Assembly (NCBI GenBank): GCA_026168455.1
Contig: CM047427.1
Span: 11,995,505 to 12,059,504 of the forward strand
Direction: 5' to 3'
DNA from: Theocolax elegans
Taxonomy: Eukaryota; Arthropoda; Insecta; Hymenoptera; Cerocephalidae
DNA length: 64,000 nt
Under the pieces are notes generated by a model. That model was not told the DNA's origin, searched no databases, and was given only the letters and a program-made list of their open reading frames with translations. A program made the position numbers and the translations under genes. Of the stretch, positions 10,798-19,056 are shown one piece after another; position 1 is the first letter of the stretch, and the number at the start of each line of letters is the position of its first letter.

Positions 10798-11600
10798 ATC
10801 AGCGCGCTTAGAGCCTACGAAGCTAGTCCACTAGACGGGACGAGAAAATAGACTAGCCTTGAAAGTTCTCAAGAGGTGTATTAGCGCAGCCTGAATGAAT
10901 TATTTATTTATTCAACTTATAACAACGAGGCTATCAGTGCACAAGTGCCATTTAATAAATACTACGTTTAACGAGTTCCAAAAGATTAAATATTTTATTT
11001 ATACGAATAAATACTCCCCATAATTTTTTTGCAAATAGAATCATCAGCGCGCTCCGAGCCTACGAAGCTAGTCCACTAGACGGGACGAGAAAATAGACTA
11101 GCCTTGAAGGTTCTCAAGAATGTATTAGCGCAGCCTGAATGAATTATTTATTTATTCAACTTATAACAACGAGGCTATCAGTGCACAAGTGCTATTTAAT
11201 AAATACTACGTTTGACGAGTTCCAGAAGATCAAATATTTTATTTATACCAATAAATACTCCCCATAATTTGTTTGCAAATAGAATCATCAGCGCGCTCAG
11301 AGCCTACGAAGTTAGTCGACCAGACGTGACGTGAAAATCTACTAGCCTTGTAGGTTCTAAAGAGATGTATTAGCGCAGTCTGGATGAATTATTTATTTAT
11401 TTCAACGTATAACAATTAGGCTATTATTGCACAAGAGCGATTATTAAATACTATATTTGACTAGTTCCAGAAAATTGAATATTTTATTTATAACAGTAAT
11501 AGCCTTTGATAATTCTCGTGTAAGTAAAAAAATTCGCACGCTCAGAGCCTACGAAGCTAGTCGACCAGACGGGACGTGAAATTCGACTGGCCTCCTAGAT

Positions 11601-11606
<6 letters not shown>
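10798..11606. repeat. Tandem satellite, about 245-bp unit, 3.3 copies
   Basis: Units start at 10798, 11043, 11287 and 11532 (spacing 245, 244, 245). Copies 1 and 2 are nearly identical, copy 3 is more diverged, and copy 4 is cut after about 75 bp by a (TA)n tract. Each copy has a conserved stem, GCTAGTC paired with GACTAGC (10822-10828 / 10851-10857 in copy 1), with a smaller alternative stem inside it. The end of copy 3 (about 11494-11531) matches the sequence just before copy 1 (about 10760-10797) better than it matches the ends of copies 1 and 2. This indicates two unit variants shuffled by unequal exchange. Confidence 0.9.
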
Positions 11607-11640
<34 letters not shown>

Positions 11641-11641
11641 C

Positions 11642-12190
11642 TGATTAAAAAAATATAATAAATAACCCAATAGTAAGTACCATTTTTAAATAATTGTAAT
11701 CATAAATTCCTTTGTAATAGTTTTGTGTTTTTTGCAAAGAATTAGTTAAAAAATTATAATTAATGTTTATTATATTTTTTAGTATGGTTTAATAGATTTA
11801 ATTCAAGGGAAAATTTATGATTTTGAACTATTTCTGTTTAAAAATTGACTAATGTCATCAATTTTTTGTCAATATTGTTATTAAAATTTTCCGAATAAAA
11901 TTACAAAATTCGATTGATATTTTCTAATTAAAATTAAACAAGAATTTAAGATTAATAAACCCTTTTGATAAGTTCTAGCAAGTATGAACTACATAATTAA
12001 AAGTCTCAAATTATCACTTTTATAAAAATTATTAAAAGTTATTAAAAGTTCTGTAAAGTGTCTAAAATATCACACATGTAAAAAAAATAGTTTTATTATA
12101 TACAAATTTTTATTCTTATATAGATTTATCTTGGTGAAAATATTACCGTTGATGCATTAAAATGGCAAGTTATGCAAACTCAAAAGTCTA
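11642..12190. other. Gene-free AT-rich stretch
   Basis: Homopolymer-rich AT sequence between the satellite/(TA)n tract and the GC-rich leader of the non-LTR element. No features seen. Confidence 0.5.
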
Positions 12191-12850
12191 GTGTGTTTCC
12201 CAGCGATTTGGCAATTATACTGTGGGAGCAAACCCTCTGGAAAACCAACCCTCTGGAAAACCAACTGCGTGCGTCCACGCCGCCAGAGGGGGAAACGCCG
12301 TTGGCTGACATTGTAAACTTCAGCGTCTCGGTAGGCTAAATCGCAGCAATGGGCATTGGTCGGTTGGAGAGGTGGCCGGCTGGTGCTAAGACGCAAACTC
12401 AGGGTAAACGTATCTGCGACACGAAAAGGCAGTGCGCCAAGCAAGGGAGGCAGTGAAAACCCATAGCTCGACGGGAAGTACTATGAATACCTGGATGTAA
12501 AGAGGGTACATCATATAAACCGGGAGGTCGGCGTTCGGATCGCCGATCGTGCACGCCCGAACCGCACGATAGTACCAGGGCCCGGGCTTTCTTCGCCAGT
12601 TAGTCGGGCTGCCCTGTAGCAGCGTGTGTAAAAATTAAACTTGCTAAGGTTGCTCCAGGTGGCACCTGGAAGGGAAGCGGCACTCGGAGGTTTAAATTGT
12701 ATTTGACGAGGCCACGATACGTTTAAGGCTCACGGTCAAACCCGTCAAAACGACAACTGCTAATGGGTGATCACCGAATAACTTGCTAGAGTTTACTGCG
12801 TCGTGTAATCTAGAGGATGCACAAAGAATACACTAATACTAAAATGAAAA
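12191..12850 (+). mobile_element. 5' leader of R1-type non-LTR retrotransposon
   Basis: Balanced-composition, ORF-poor sequence directly upstream of ORF1, in sharp contrast with the AT-rich flank, as expected for the 5' UTR of an R1-like element. Near its start it holds a 14-base string, ACCCTCTGGAAAAC, twice (12232-12245 and 12248-12261). The same string occurs in the terminal inverted repeats of the fold-back element at 30016-30685. The exact 5' end was not determined. Confidence 0.55.
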
Positions 12851-14137
12851 ATGAGCAAAATAATAAAACACTCAATGGTTCACAGAAACGAAAATACCGG
12901 GGTTCCCAACCCCATAGAAACAACAGCAACAGCAACAACTACAAAGGAGAAAGTTACTCACAAGAAAACGGGTAAGCGTGACCTGTCGTCTTCCTCGGAG
13001 GGGGAGTCGAAGGACCAAAAAAGATATAGGCCAGGGACGAGTAAAAAGGCTATGAATAGTTCGAGCTCCTCTTCGGAATCAGATCTGGAACCGGAAACTG
13101 AGGTCTGCACTGAAAGTAAGAAAGATAGACATATATTGGAGACACCAATGTATGTGCTACAACAAATTCAGATAGTAAAGAAATATATAGTCAAAAAAGA
13201 CAGCGGAAGAGCGCATACGGCTCTTGACAACATTCATGCGATAATGTCGACACTAATAGCGGAGAGCGCATACCTAGAAGGACAGGTAAAATCGCTGAAT
13301 GAGAGAAACCAAAGTAAGCAGGAGTCGTGCGCAGGGGTCGCGAAAAGACTTGTAGCGCCGAAGGAAACGACAAAGCAAGTCAACATAAAGAACCCGAAAA
13401 ATCACAAGCTCGTAATAAGACCAAAAACCGCTGAGTCTTTCAAGTCGGAAGAGGAAATGAAACTGAAATTTCAGGTGGACTTCAGACCGAGAGCAGAAAA
13501 AGTGCAAATAAGAAGCCTACGCACAATAAATAAGGGCTTAATAATAGAAACAGAAAACGAAGAATCTCTACAAAAGATTCTTAATAAGAAAGAATTAAGG
13601 CAAAACTTCGAAATGACGAGACCAACGAAACAGAGACCGAGGTTAATCATTTATGACCTACCAAAGAGCGCAAATGAGAAAGAGATAATCGAAATAATAG
13701 CCGAGCAAAATCCATGCGCACAAGAGGAAGCCCAAAAACAAGTAACCCCGAAATTCAGGACAGGAAAGAAAGAGGGAACTAGGACAAATTGGGTAATAGA
13801 AGTAACACCGCAAATGAGAAGTAGATTGTTAGAAAAAAGGAGAATTTTTGTAGACTATCAATCGTGCAAAGTGCAGGATTTCGTATTAGTCTCCAGGTGT
13901 TATAAGTGCCAAGGATACGGACACATAAGTAAAGTGTGCCATAACGAGGTCCACTGTTCTCATTGTGCTGAAAAAGGCCACTCCTTTGAAAAATGCCCGA
14001 ATAAGAACAGCCAAAAGAAGTGTATCAACTGCTTAAAGGCCAAGAAAAAGTCAGAACACAATGTCTTAGACACCAAATGTCCATGCTATATAAAAGCATT
14101 GGAAAGACTTGTGAATAACACGGATTACGGAGAATAA
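12851..14137 (+). CDS. ORF1 (gag-like) of R1-type non-LTR retrotransposon
   Basis: Intact 428-residue ORF from ATG 12851. The N-terminal quarter is Ser/Thr/Lys-rich and acidic in patches (a SSSSSSESD run). The middle is a basic region with IIYDLP, typical of the RNA-recognition-like part of R1/TRAS/Waldo ORF1 proteins. The C-terminus has three zinc knuckles: CYKCQGYGHISKVC, CSHCAEKGHSFEKC and a third beginning CINC. The protein binds element RNA in the retrotransposition particle. ORF2 follows within 14 bp. The lack of stops suggests recent insertion, although ORF2 is truncated, so the element cannot move on its own. R1 clade is inferred from ORF1 layout and the ORF2 start; a precise family needs a search. 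Confidence 0.85.
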   Translation: MSKIIKHSMVHRNENTGVPNPIETTATATTTKEKVTHKKTGKRDLSSSSEGESKDQKRYRPGTSKKAMNSSSSSSESDLEPETEVCTESKKDRHILETPMYVLQQIQIVKKYIVKKDSGRAHTALDNIHAIMSTLIAESAYLEGQVKSLNERNQSKQESCAGVAKRLVAPKETTKQVNIKNPKNHKLVIRPKTAESFKSEEEMKLKFQVDFRPRAEKVQIRSLRTINKGLIIETENEESLQKILNKKELRQNFEMTRPTKQRPRLIIYDLPKSANEKEIIEIIAEQNPCAQEEAQKQVTPKFRTGKKEGTRTNWVIEVTPQMRSRLLEKRRIFVDYQSCKVQDFVLVSRCYKCQGYGHISKVCHNEVHCSHCAEKGHSFEKCPNKNSQKKCINCLKAKKKSEHNVLDTKCPCYIKALERLVNNTDYGE

Positions 14138-14150
14138 AAATCGGTTATAT

Positions 14151-14520
14151 GTGGCTCAATTAAATGCCAGGCGTTCGAGAAGGGTAGTACCCGAAATCAG
14201 GCAGAAAGCGTATAAAAATGGAATTCAAGCTTTAATGTTACAAGAGCCGTATACAAGATCGAATAAAGTGATGGATTACGGAATGGGTATAAGAGTTGTC
14301 TCTGGAAAAGAAACCCCATGGGCTGCTATAGCAATAACAGACCCGAACGCAGTAGTTCTGCAAATATCAAATCTCTGCACGACACACTTTGCGGTCGCAG
14401 AAGTCTCCATGCCATATAAAGTATATCTTATAAGTGGATACTTCCAGTTAAAGGATGATATTGAAGTGCACCTCAATACGCTGCAAACAATAATAAACGC
14501 ACTGAAACATGCATTTAAAC
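14151..14520 (+). pseudogene. Truncated ORF2 (APE endonuclease N-terminus) of R1-type element
   Basis: The frame starts without an ATG 14 bp after ORF1; ORF2 translation in such elements often relies on re-initiation or shifting. It gives AQLNARRSRRVVPEIR, then ALMLQEPY. The Asn in the first and the Glu of QEPY are the conserved catalytic positions of AP-type endonucleases, which nick target DNA. About 125 residues remain. The frame then passes without a stop into unrelated sequence near 14520. The rest of the endonuclease, the reverse transcriptase and the 3' tail are missing, so ORF2 is dead. Confidence 0.8.
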
Positions 14521-15409
14521 GTAAAGACCATAAATTCAATACCAAAAAAAGAGATACTCAATTTGTTATTAATGACCATATGACTTTATTTAATCATTCT
14601 TTTAATTTTGATGATGTCTCAATTTTAGATATAGAAAGTAATTTGAATAAAAGACTGATATCTGAAATAGAACATATTAAGTTGGAAAAAAGGCGATAAA
14701 TGTAAAAGATGATACAAAAAAACTTAATCAACATTACAATGGTATTGTCAGTAGGCCGGAAAAATAATTTTAATTGTGATGATTATTTTTTCTTTATTTT
14801 TTCTTTGTTTACATTATTAATTCTAGTCAAATATTGTCACATAGTTTTGGTTAATTGAATTTTTTTTGTAATAAGTACATTTTGTAAATAAAAAATTTTT
14901 TATTATATTTGACATAATTGATAATGTAATACTTTTTTTTTAAATTGTTGACGTAATATAAAAAAATCTTTAATTTAATTATTTACATGCACAATAAATA
15001 TAGAAATTTAATTTAGTGAAATCGACATATAATTTGAATTCAAAATCGCGCCTTTTTATACAGGTATAGTCAATGTTATAACACATGACTATAATTGTAT
15101 ATATATAAATTGGCTGTGATTGAATTTAGTCTACCGTCTGTGATATTCAGTTTCTGTGCATATAACAAAATAAAGTTCATTGGTTTTCATTATCCTTGTT
15201 TTCATTGTTAGTGCAACGACTCAGTGATACTACGATTTAAAATGTTACGTTAAATACAGATTTCAATGACAAGTAGTAAGTAAAATATTATAAATCAATA
15301 GGCTAAAAAACTAAATTAATAATTATTGTTAATTAATCAAATGTATTCGTTTTTGTAAATAAAGGTATGGCCTGCAGAGGATGACGAAAAGTCATCAAAA
15401 CGTCGCCAT
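14521..15409 (+). mobile_element. Penelope-like element 3' fragment
   Basis: From about 14521 the frame encodes a stretch resembling the C-terminal GIY-YIG-linked end of Penelope-like retroelements, including FNHSFNFDDVSILDIE and NKRLISEIEHIK. The stop at 14697-14699 arises from a frame change. In a neighbouring frame the family-like sequence continues (INVKDDTKKLNQHYNGI) to about 14745. After it comes an AT-rich non-coding tail to about 15410, ending in the hammerhead-like motif listed separately. The first base is fused to the truncated R1 ORF2, so one element inserted into, or recombined with, the other. Confidence 0.65.
15367..15409 (+). ncRNA. Degenerate hammerhead-ribozyme-like motif in Penelope-like tail
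   Basis: Order of parts matches a compact hammerhead. Stem I is ATGGC (15367-15371) with GCCAT (15405-15409). The core is CTGCAGA (15372-15378; consensus CUGANGA). Stem II is GATGAC (15380-15385) with GTCATC (15391-15396). Then AAAAC (15397-15401; consensus GAAAC) is followed by the cleavage triplet GUC (15402-15404). Two core positions deviate (CUGC for CUGA, AAAA for GAAA), so activity is unlikely. Penelope-like elements are known to carry hammerhead motifs in their terminal regions, which fits the context. Confidence 0.55.
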
Positions 15410-16264
15410 CTAATTAAATGTATGGTCTATTCATCAAGATCGAGAAAACTTAGTTTGAAAAAAAATTTGCGTGGATGATAAAATATACGTCTATATATCT
15501 ATTTATAGTTATTTATATAATAGATCTATTTATAGTTGTCTATAAATATATCTATAGTTTGAAACTTGCAGTATTTAATTTTTTATATTTTATTTATAAA
15601 AAAATCTAAATAAATTAAATTTAACTATTTTGCTTTCATTATTTATTACTTTCAACCACGTGGACCATTTTCACGTTGCTGTATCTTGTGATATCGAAAA
15701 TTCTTACAATTTCATTCTTAACACATTTTACTGATTTTTATACTTATTATCGAACTAATTAATAGCTTTGTAAGCATTACACTTTTTTTTTTATACTAAA
15801 TTACTGTTACTAGAATTTTGATACAATTGTGAAAGCAATCACTTTGATACACTTTGGTACATCTTGATACCTCTTGATATACTTCCATACATTATGATAC
15901 ATTTCAATAAATTTAAAATTTCTAGATACTAATATGTAACAATATTTTAAAATTTATCAAGACGTTAGAAATATCTGGGGTACACGGATAATACATTGAT
16001 TACTATTATTTATAACACTTATACATTTATCACTATTCTTTCATTTGTAATTGAGTTCATAAGTTCTTATTGTTGTTGGTATTTTCCATGTTTATATTTA
16101 TTACTATTATTTTTAAATAATATATACAAATTGTTTTAAAAATAAAAAATTTCCATATATCATTCGATTATCACGTGGACATCTACGTGATAATTTTCAG
16201 TAGGGTCAATACGTTCTAATAATTTGGTGGCCCTGAAAAGGGACGATTGTTTTTCAGTATGAAT
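15410..16264. other. Gene-free AT-rich stretch
   Basis: No gene seen. It contains a locally repetitive run of the phrase ttgatac/tacatt around 15840-15905 and short hexamer-like repeats near 15490-15550. Confidence 0.5.
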
Positions 16265-16780
16265 CTATTTCGAATCGCAATAAGATAGTCTACGACATAT
16301 TTTTCTTACTTCATCTTTCTTTGGCGTCTTACCATATTCTTCCTTACTCCTTTTTCTTTTTTTCCGTGGTTTTTCATCTGGAGAGGAATTTGTGAGATTA
16401 ACTACCTCATATTCAAATATAACCTCAGGGCTTTCCACTTTTGGCTAGTGATCTTGAGGTACTCCTACAACTTCATCAACAATCATCACTTCATTCTCCC
16501 ATTGCAAAGTCTGCACCTCCAGCTCATCTCGGTTTATCTTTACATAATATCCCAAGGGATTGTAGAGATAAACTGCAGATATCTGCGCAGAAAGTGAAGA
16601 ATTTACAACAGAAGTATTCGATGATGATTTGTTGTATTGATCGAGGAGCATTTCCAGATCTCCTTCCACAAGCGGGAGCTCTGAGGATAATATTTGAGAG
16701 AGATAGTCAATCTCTTGCTCTCTCTCTCTCTCTCTCTTCATCATGCACAAGATGTTTTCAGCGGAGATATCTTGATCCAT
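16265..16780 (-). pseudogene. Unknown acidic protein with NLS-like tail, interrupted by one in-frame TAG
   Basis: ATG at 16780 opens a 111-codon frame to TAG at 16445-16447. The same frame continues without any other stop for 59 codons to TAG at 16265-16267. The upstream part is acidic (EIDYLSQILSSELPLVEGDL), apart from a short Lys/Arg/Glu run encoded by a (GA)n tract at about 16718-16737. The downstream part is strongly basic, with KPRKKRKRSKEE resembling a nuclear localisation signal, then KICRRLSYC. A single stop between an acidic activator-like half and a basic NLS-like half suggests either programmed or leaky read-through or a one-mutation pseudogene. A TATA box 40 bp upstream supports transcription. 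The gene is divergently paired with 16991-17257. No family was recognised. Confidence 0.45.
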
Positions 16781-16819
16781 AATGTAGTTGACTGATAAAG
16801 TTTACTAAAGTTGAGTTTC

Positions 16820-16826
16820 TTTTATA
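16820..16826 (-). promoter_or_regulatory. TATA box for the minus-strand gene of the divergent pair
   Basis: The minus strand reads TATAAAA within AGTGTATAAAAGAAAC, about 40 bp before the ATG at 16780. An inverted CCAAT box (attgg) lies at about 16864, between the two TATA boxes. Confidence 0.55.
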
Positions 16827-16948
16827 CACTCGATGCGGCGGCGGTTACTCGCGCTTGTTCAGGATTGGTTATTCATTTGTAATGGGGCTTGCAGTGATAG
16901 TGGCGACAGCGGCGGCTAGCCAGGCTGCGCGCGCATATCCCTTGCAAC

Positions 16949-16956
16949 TATAAAAA
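16949..16956 (+). promoter_or_regulatory. TATA box for the plus-strand gene of the divergent pair
   Basis: TATAAAAA lies about 35 bp upstream of the ATG at 16991 and about 122 bp from the opposite-facing TATA box, in a GC-rich spacer. The leader would be only a few bases long if transcription starts about 30 bp downstream. Confidence 0.55.
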
Positions 16957-16990
16957 GCCGACTCGCGATCGCCCGCGTATCATACCGAGA

Positions 16991-17257
16991 ATGAATACCG
17001 AGAAGAAAAAGCGACAATGTGGTAAACGTGGTGGAAAGCGAGTGCGCCAAATGGAGGCCTCGCGTGCTTGGTATCGTGACTACCCTCCACCTAGCGTTGA
17101 ACCTGATCCTCGATACGTGACTCCACCCCGAACCTTGTTTTCTCGTGATTTTGCAGCTGACAAGAGATCATCGCTGCGGCGCGAGAGCAAGGTTCAACGG
17201 GTGGCCGAACAATTTCGAGCGAAAAGGCGATACGCGAGATACATAGTTAAACTATGA
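16991..17257 (+). CDS. Small Arg/Lys-rich protein of unknown function (88 aa)
   Basis: A true ATG start and an open 88-codon frame. The product is highly basic (KKKRQCGKRGGKRVRQ at the N-terminus, RAKRRYARYIVK at the C-terminus) with a Pro/Tyr-rich centre (WYRDYPPPSVEPDPRYV). There is no signal peptide or membrane span. A nucleic-acid-binding or nuclear role is plausible from composition only. A perfectly placed TATA box and the divergent neighbour give it the look of a compact viral or transposon-borne gene. A related sequence, RENKIKRMQHRRYTRYVIK, follows about 150 bp downstream without its own ATG, suggesting an exon or partial duplication of the basic C-terminal module. Base composition is much richer in G+C than the flanks. 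Confidence 0.45.
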   Translation: MNTEKKKRQCGKRGGKRVRQMEASRAWYRDYPPPSVEPDPRYVTPPRTLFSRDFAADKRSSLRRESKVQRVAEQFRAKRRYARYIVKL

Positions 17258-18600
17258 GAGGTTGGTCTGTGTACTACGCCGCGACGACAATATCGGCACT
17301 CGGCACTACTTTTATTACGTAGTCTCTTACGTGTTCCCCGCAAGATTTTATCAAGTGGTTCAGTGGTTGACGAAAAACTGCCGCTACACCGTGAGAATAA
17401 AATCAAACGAATGCAACACCGACGGTATACGAGGTATGTGATAAAGCAACGGGAGTTCCAGGTAGTTGCGACACAGCGACACCGCTTTGAACACCCAACT
17501 TTAATACTATTGAGATACTGCCTCGGTGAAATCAGCACTTTTGAGAGTTGAGTCAATAGGCCCTTTTCAGAGCCATCAATATTTTTAAACAAAAAAAAAT
17601 TTATTTGCTCTTGTTTAATCGAAAGCACTACAGCGGACTTAGAAAGCAATGTCTTTGTAGACGGGGGAATCACTGCCTTAGCAGCAGTGTGCCGCAAAGA
17701 CGCTACAATATATCACAACAAATGCGCAAAAAAAATAAACATCTCATTAATCACTCTCTTTCTCTCTTTTTTCTGTGTCGATATAATAGTCGTGTGCGAA
17801 CGTGTTTCGATGTCGCGCGTGTGTATAGTAAACCTCGAGAGGGGAGGGGAGTCTTCTCTCTCGTTCTCTTTACCGAGCGTGGAAGACATGAGCGAACGCG
17901 TCATACACGTAAACACCTAGAATAAGAAGGACCAGTGATGAAGTGAGTGAGAAGTGAACCAGTGATGCTTTTGCTTAGTGACGACGCTGCCCAGGAAGCC
18001 TAGGAGAGAAGCGACTACGCGGACTTCGACCGGTCATTTGATCTTATATCGCGGCTCACGCACTGTAAGTGCTAGCTCTGTAGTCCCTCTCTCTCTCTTT
18101 CTCTCTTTATTATCCTTGCGTGTCGATCTGCGATCTTGCGTTATCAGGTTTGAGAAAGGAAACCATCCTGCTGAAACTGTTGTAGCTGCCGGAACAAACA
18201 CATATCCTTCTGAAGCTTGAGCTGGATAGAACATGGAGCTGTAGATGGATACCGTTCTGTACCCAGGGGATTGCAGAGTTAGTTGCAAACAACTGCGACT
18301 CTTACCACACCGGAATGCTGACCAAGGGACAGAAGAGTACCAAGGGAAATCCCATTCTTTTTTTTTTATATCGGAAGCAAGACTGCAGCAGTATGATAAG
18401 AGTGTAACACCGGAAAATATTGTTTTGGATGCCCTTTTTGCTGTATTTTTTAATCAATATGCAAAAAGTCCCAGACGATCAGACTTTCTATACAGTAAAA
18501 TGAATTTTATTTTTAACAATACTAGCTGCCGAAAAAGAACAAAATTCTTTTTTAGTCAACGATACAAGGTTTAAGAAACAAGCTATACAATAAATGTAAA
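17258..18600 (+). other. Unresolved segment with possible exons downstream of the small basic gene
   Basis: At 17370-17430 the plus strand encodes HRENKIKRMQHRRYTRYVIK, similar to the C-terminus of the 16991-17257 product, in a frame open from about 17294 to 17551. Around 17625-17740 another frame contains VCRKDATIYHNKC, which matches the C-x6-Y-x3-C core of Kazal inhibitors but lacks the other cysteines. A possible small intron (GTAAGT at 18065, TATCAG near 18147, with a CT-rich tract between) lies farther on. Frames on both strands stay open in this CpG-rich part, so no gene model is offered. Confidence 0.3.
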
Positions 18601-18926
18601 ATGATTACATAAATAAATATAATATGAATACAAAATCGAATTTAACGTTCGGTGATAATTATATAATATATACTTATCAGTCTTTCCGAACAAAAAGCTT
18701 TTAAAATAAAGCAGGCTCGTTTTACTCTGTGTATACTATGGTTTGTGGAATTTCCTAGAGTCGGCCTTTTTTTAAAAATTAAACAAAAGTTAAAGGCGTT
18801 TCGTCCTCGATCTCCACTTTGGACTCCTCAGTAAGGAACTGGCGGTCATACTTTAGACGCCTGTCGAAAAATAAACTGCGACGCCAGCAAGATGTTATAC
18901 GGCTATATATATATATATAGAAGAAA

Positions 18927-19056
18927 GACGACAATCTCCCCAACGAGTGTAGAGAGATAGTCGTCTCCATCTAGCGGTAGGAAAGACCACCAGTCAGAGT
19001 ACAACGCATTAAACCGAGACGACTATCTCTCTACACTCGTTAGGGAGATTGTCGTC
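18927..19056. repeat. 41-bp near-perfect inverted repeat with 48-bp loop
   Basis: The left arm 18927-18967 and right arm 19016-19056 are reverse complements with a single mismatch. The loop (18968-19015) includes ctagcggtagg; a related phrase, cctagcggta, also occurs near 7110. A transcript of either strand would form a long hairpin of the size of a small-RNA hairpin precursor. A MITE-like palindromic insertion is equally possible. Confidence 0.8.

Noticed and set aside
10798..11606. Satellite units as hammerhead-ribozyme satellites (gacgagaaaa and cctgaatgaatt look core-like)
   Set aside because: The CUGANGA and GAAA elements are neither correctly ordered nor conserved between copies.
16441..16782. 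Plus-strand frame opposite the acidic gene
   Set aside because: The minus-strand reading has a true ATG, TATA box and continuation past the TAG; the plus frame has none of these.
17194..17697. 167-codon minus-strand frame
   Set aside because: Antisense to the basic-module sequences, low-complexity, no start context or homologous look; treated as a shadow.
18034..18288. Minus-strand frame with VSIYSSMFYPAQASEG
   Set aside because: Looks protein-like, but plausible splice sites are absent on that strand and the plus strand is also open; not enough to call.
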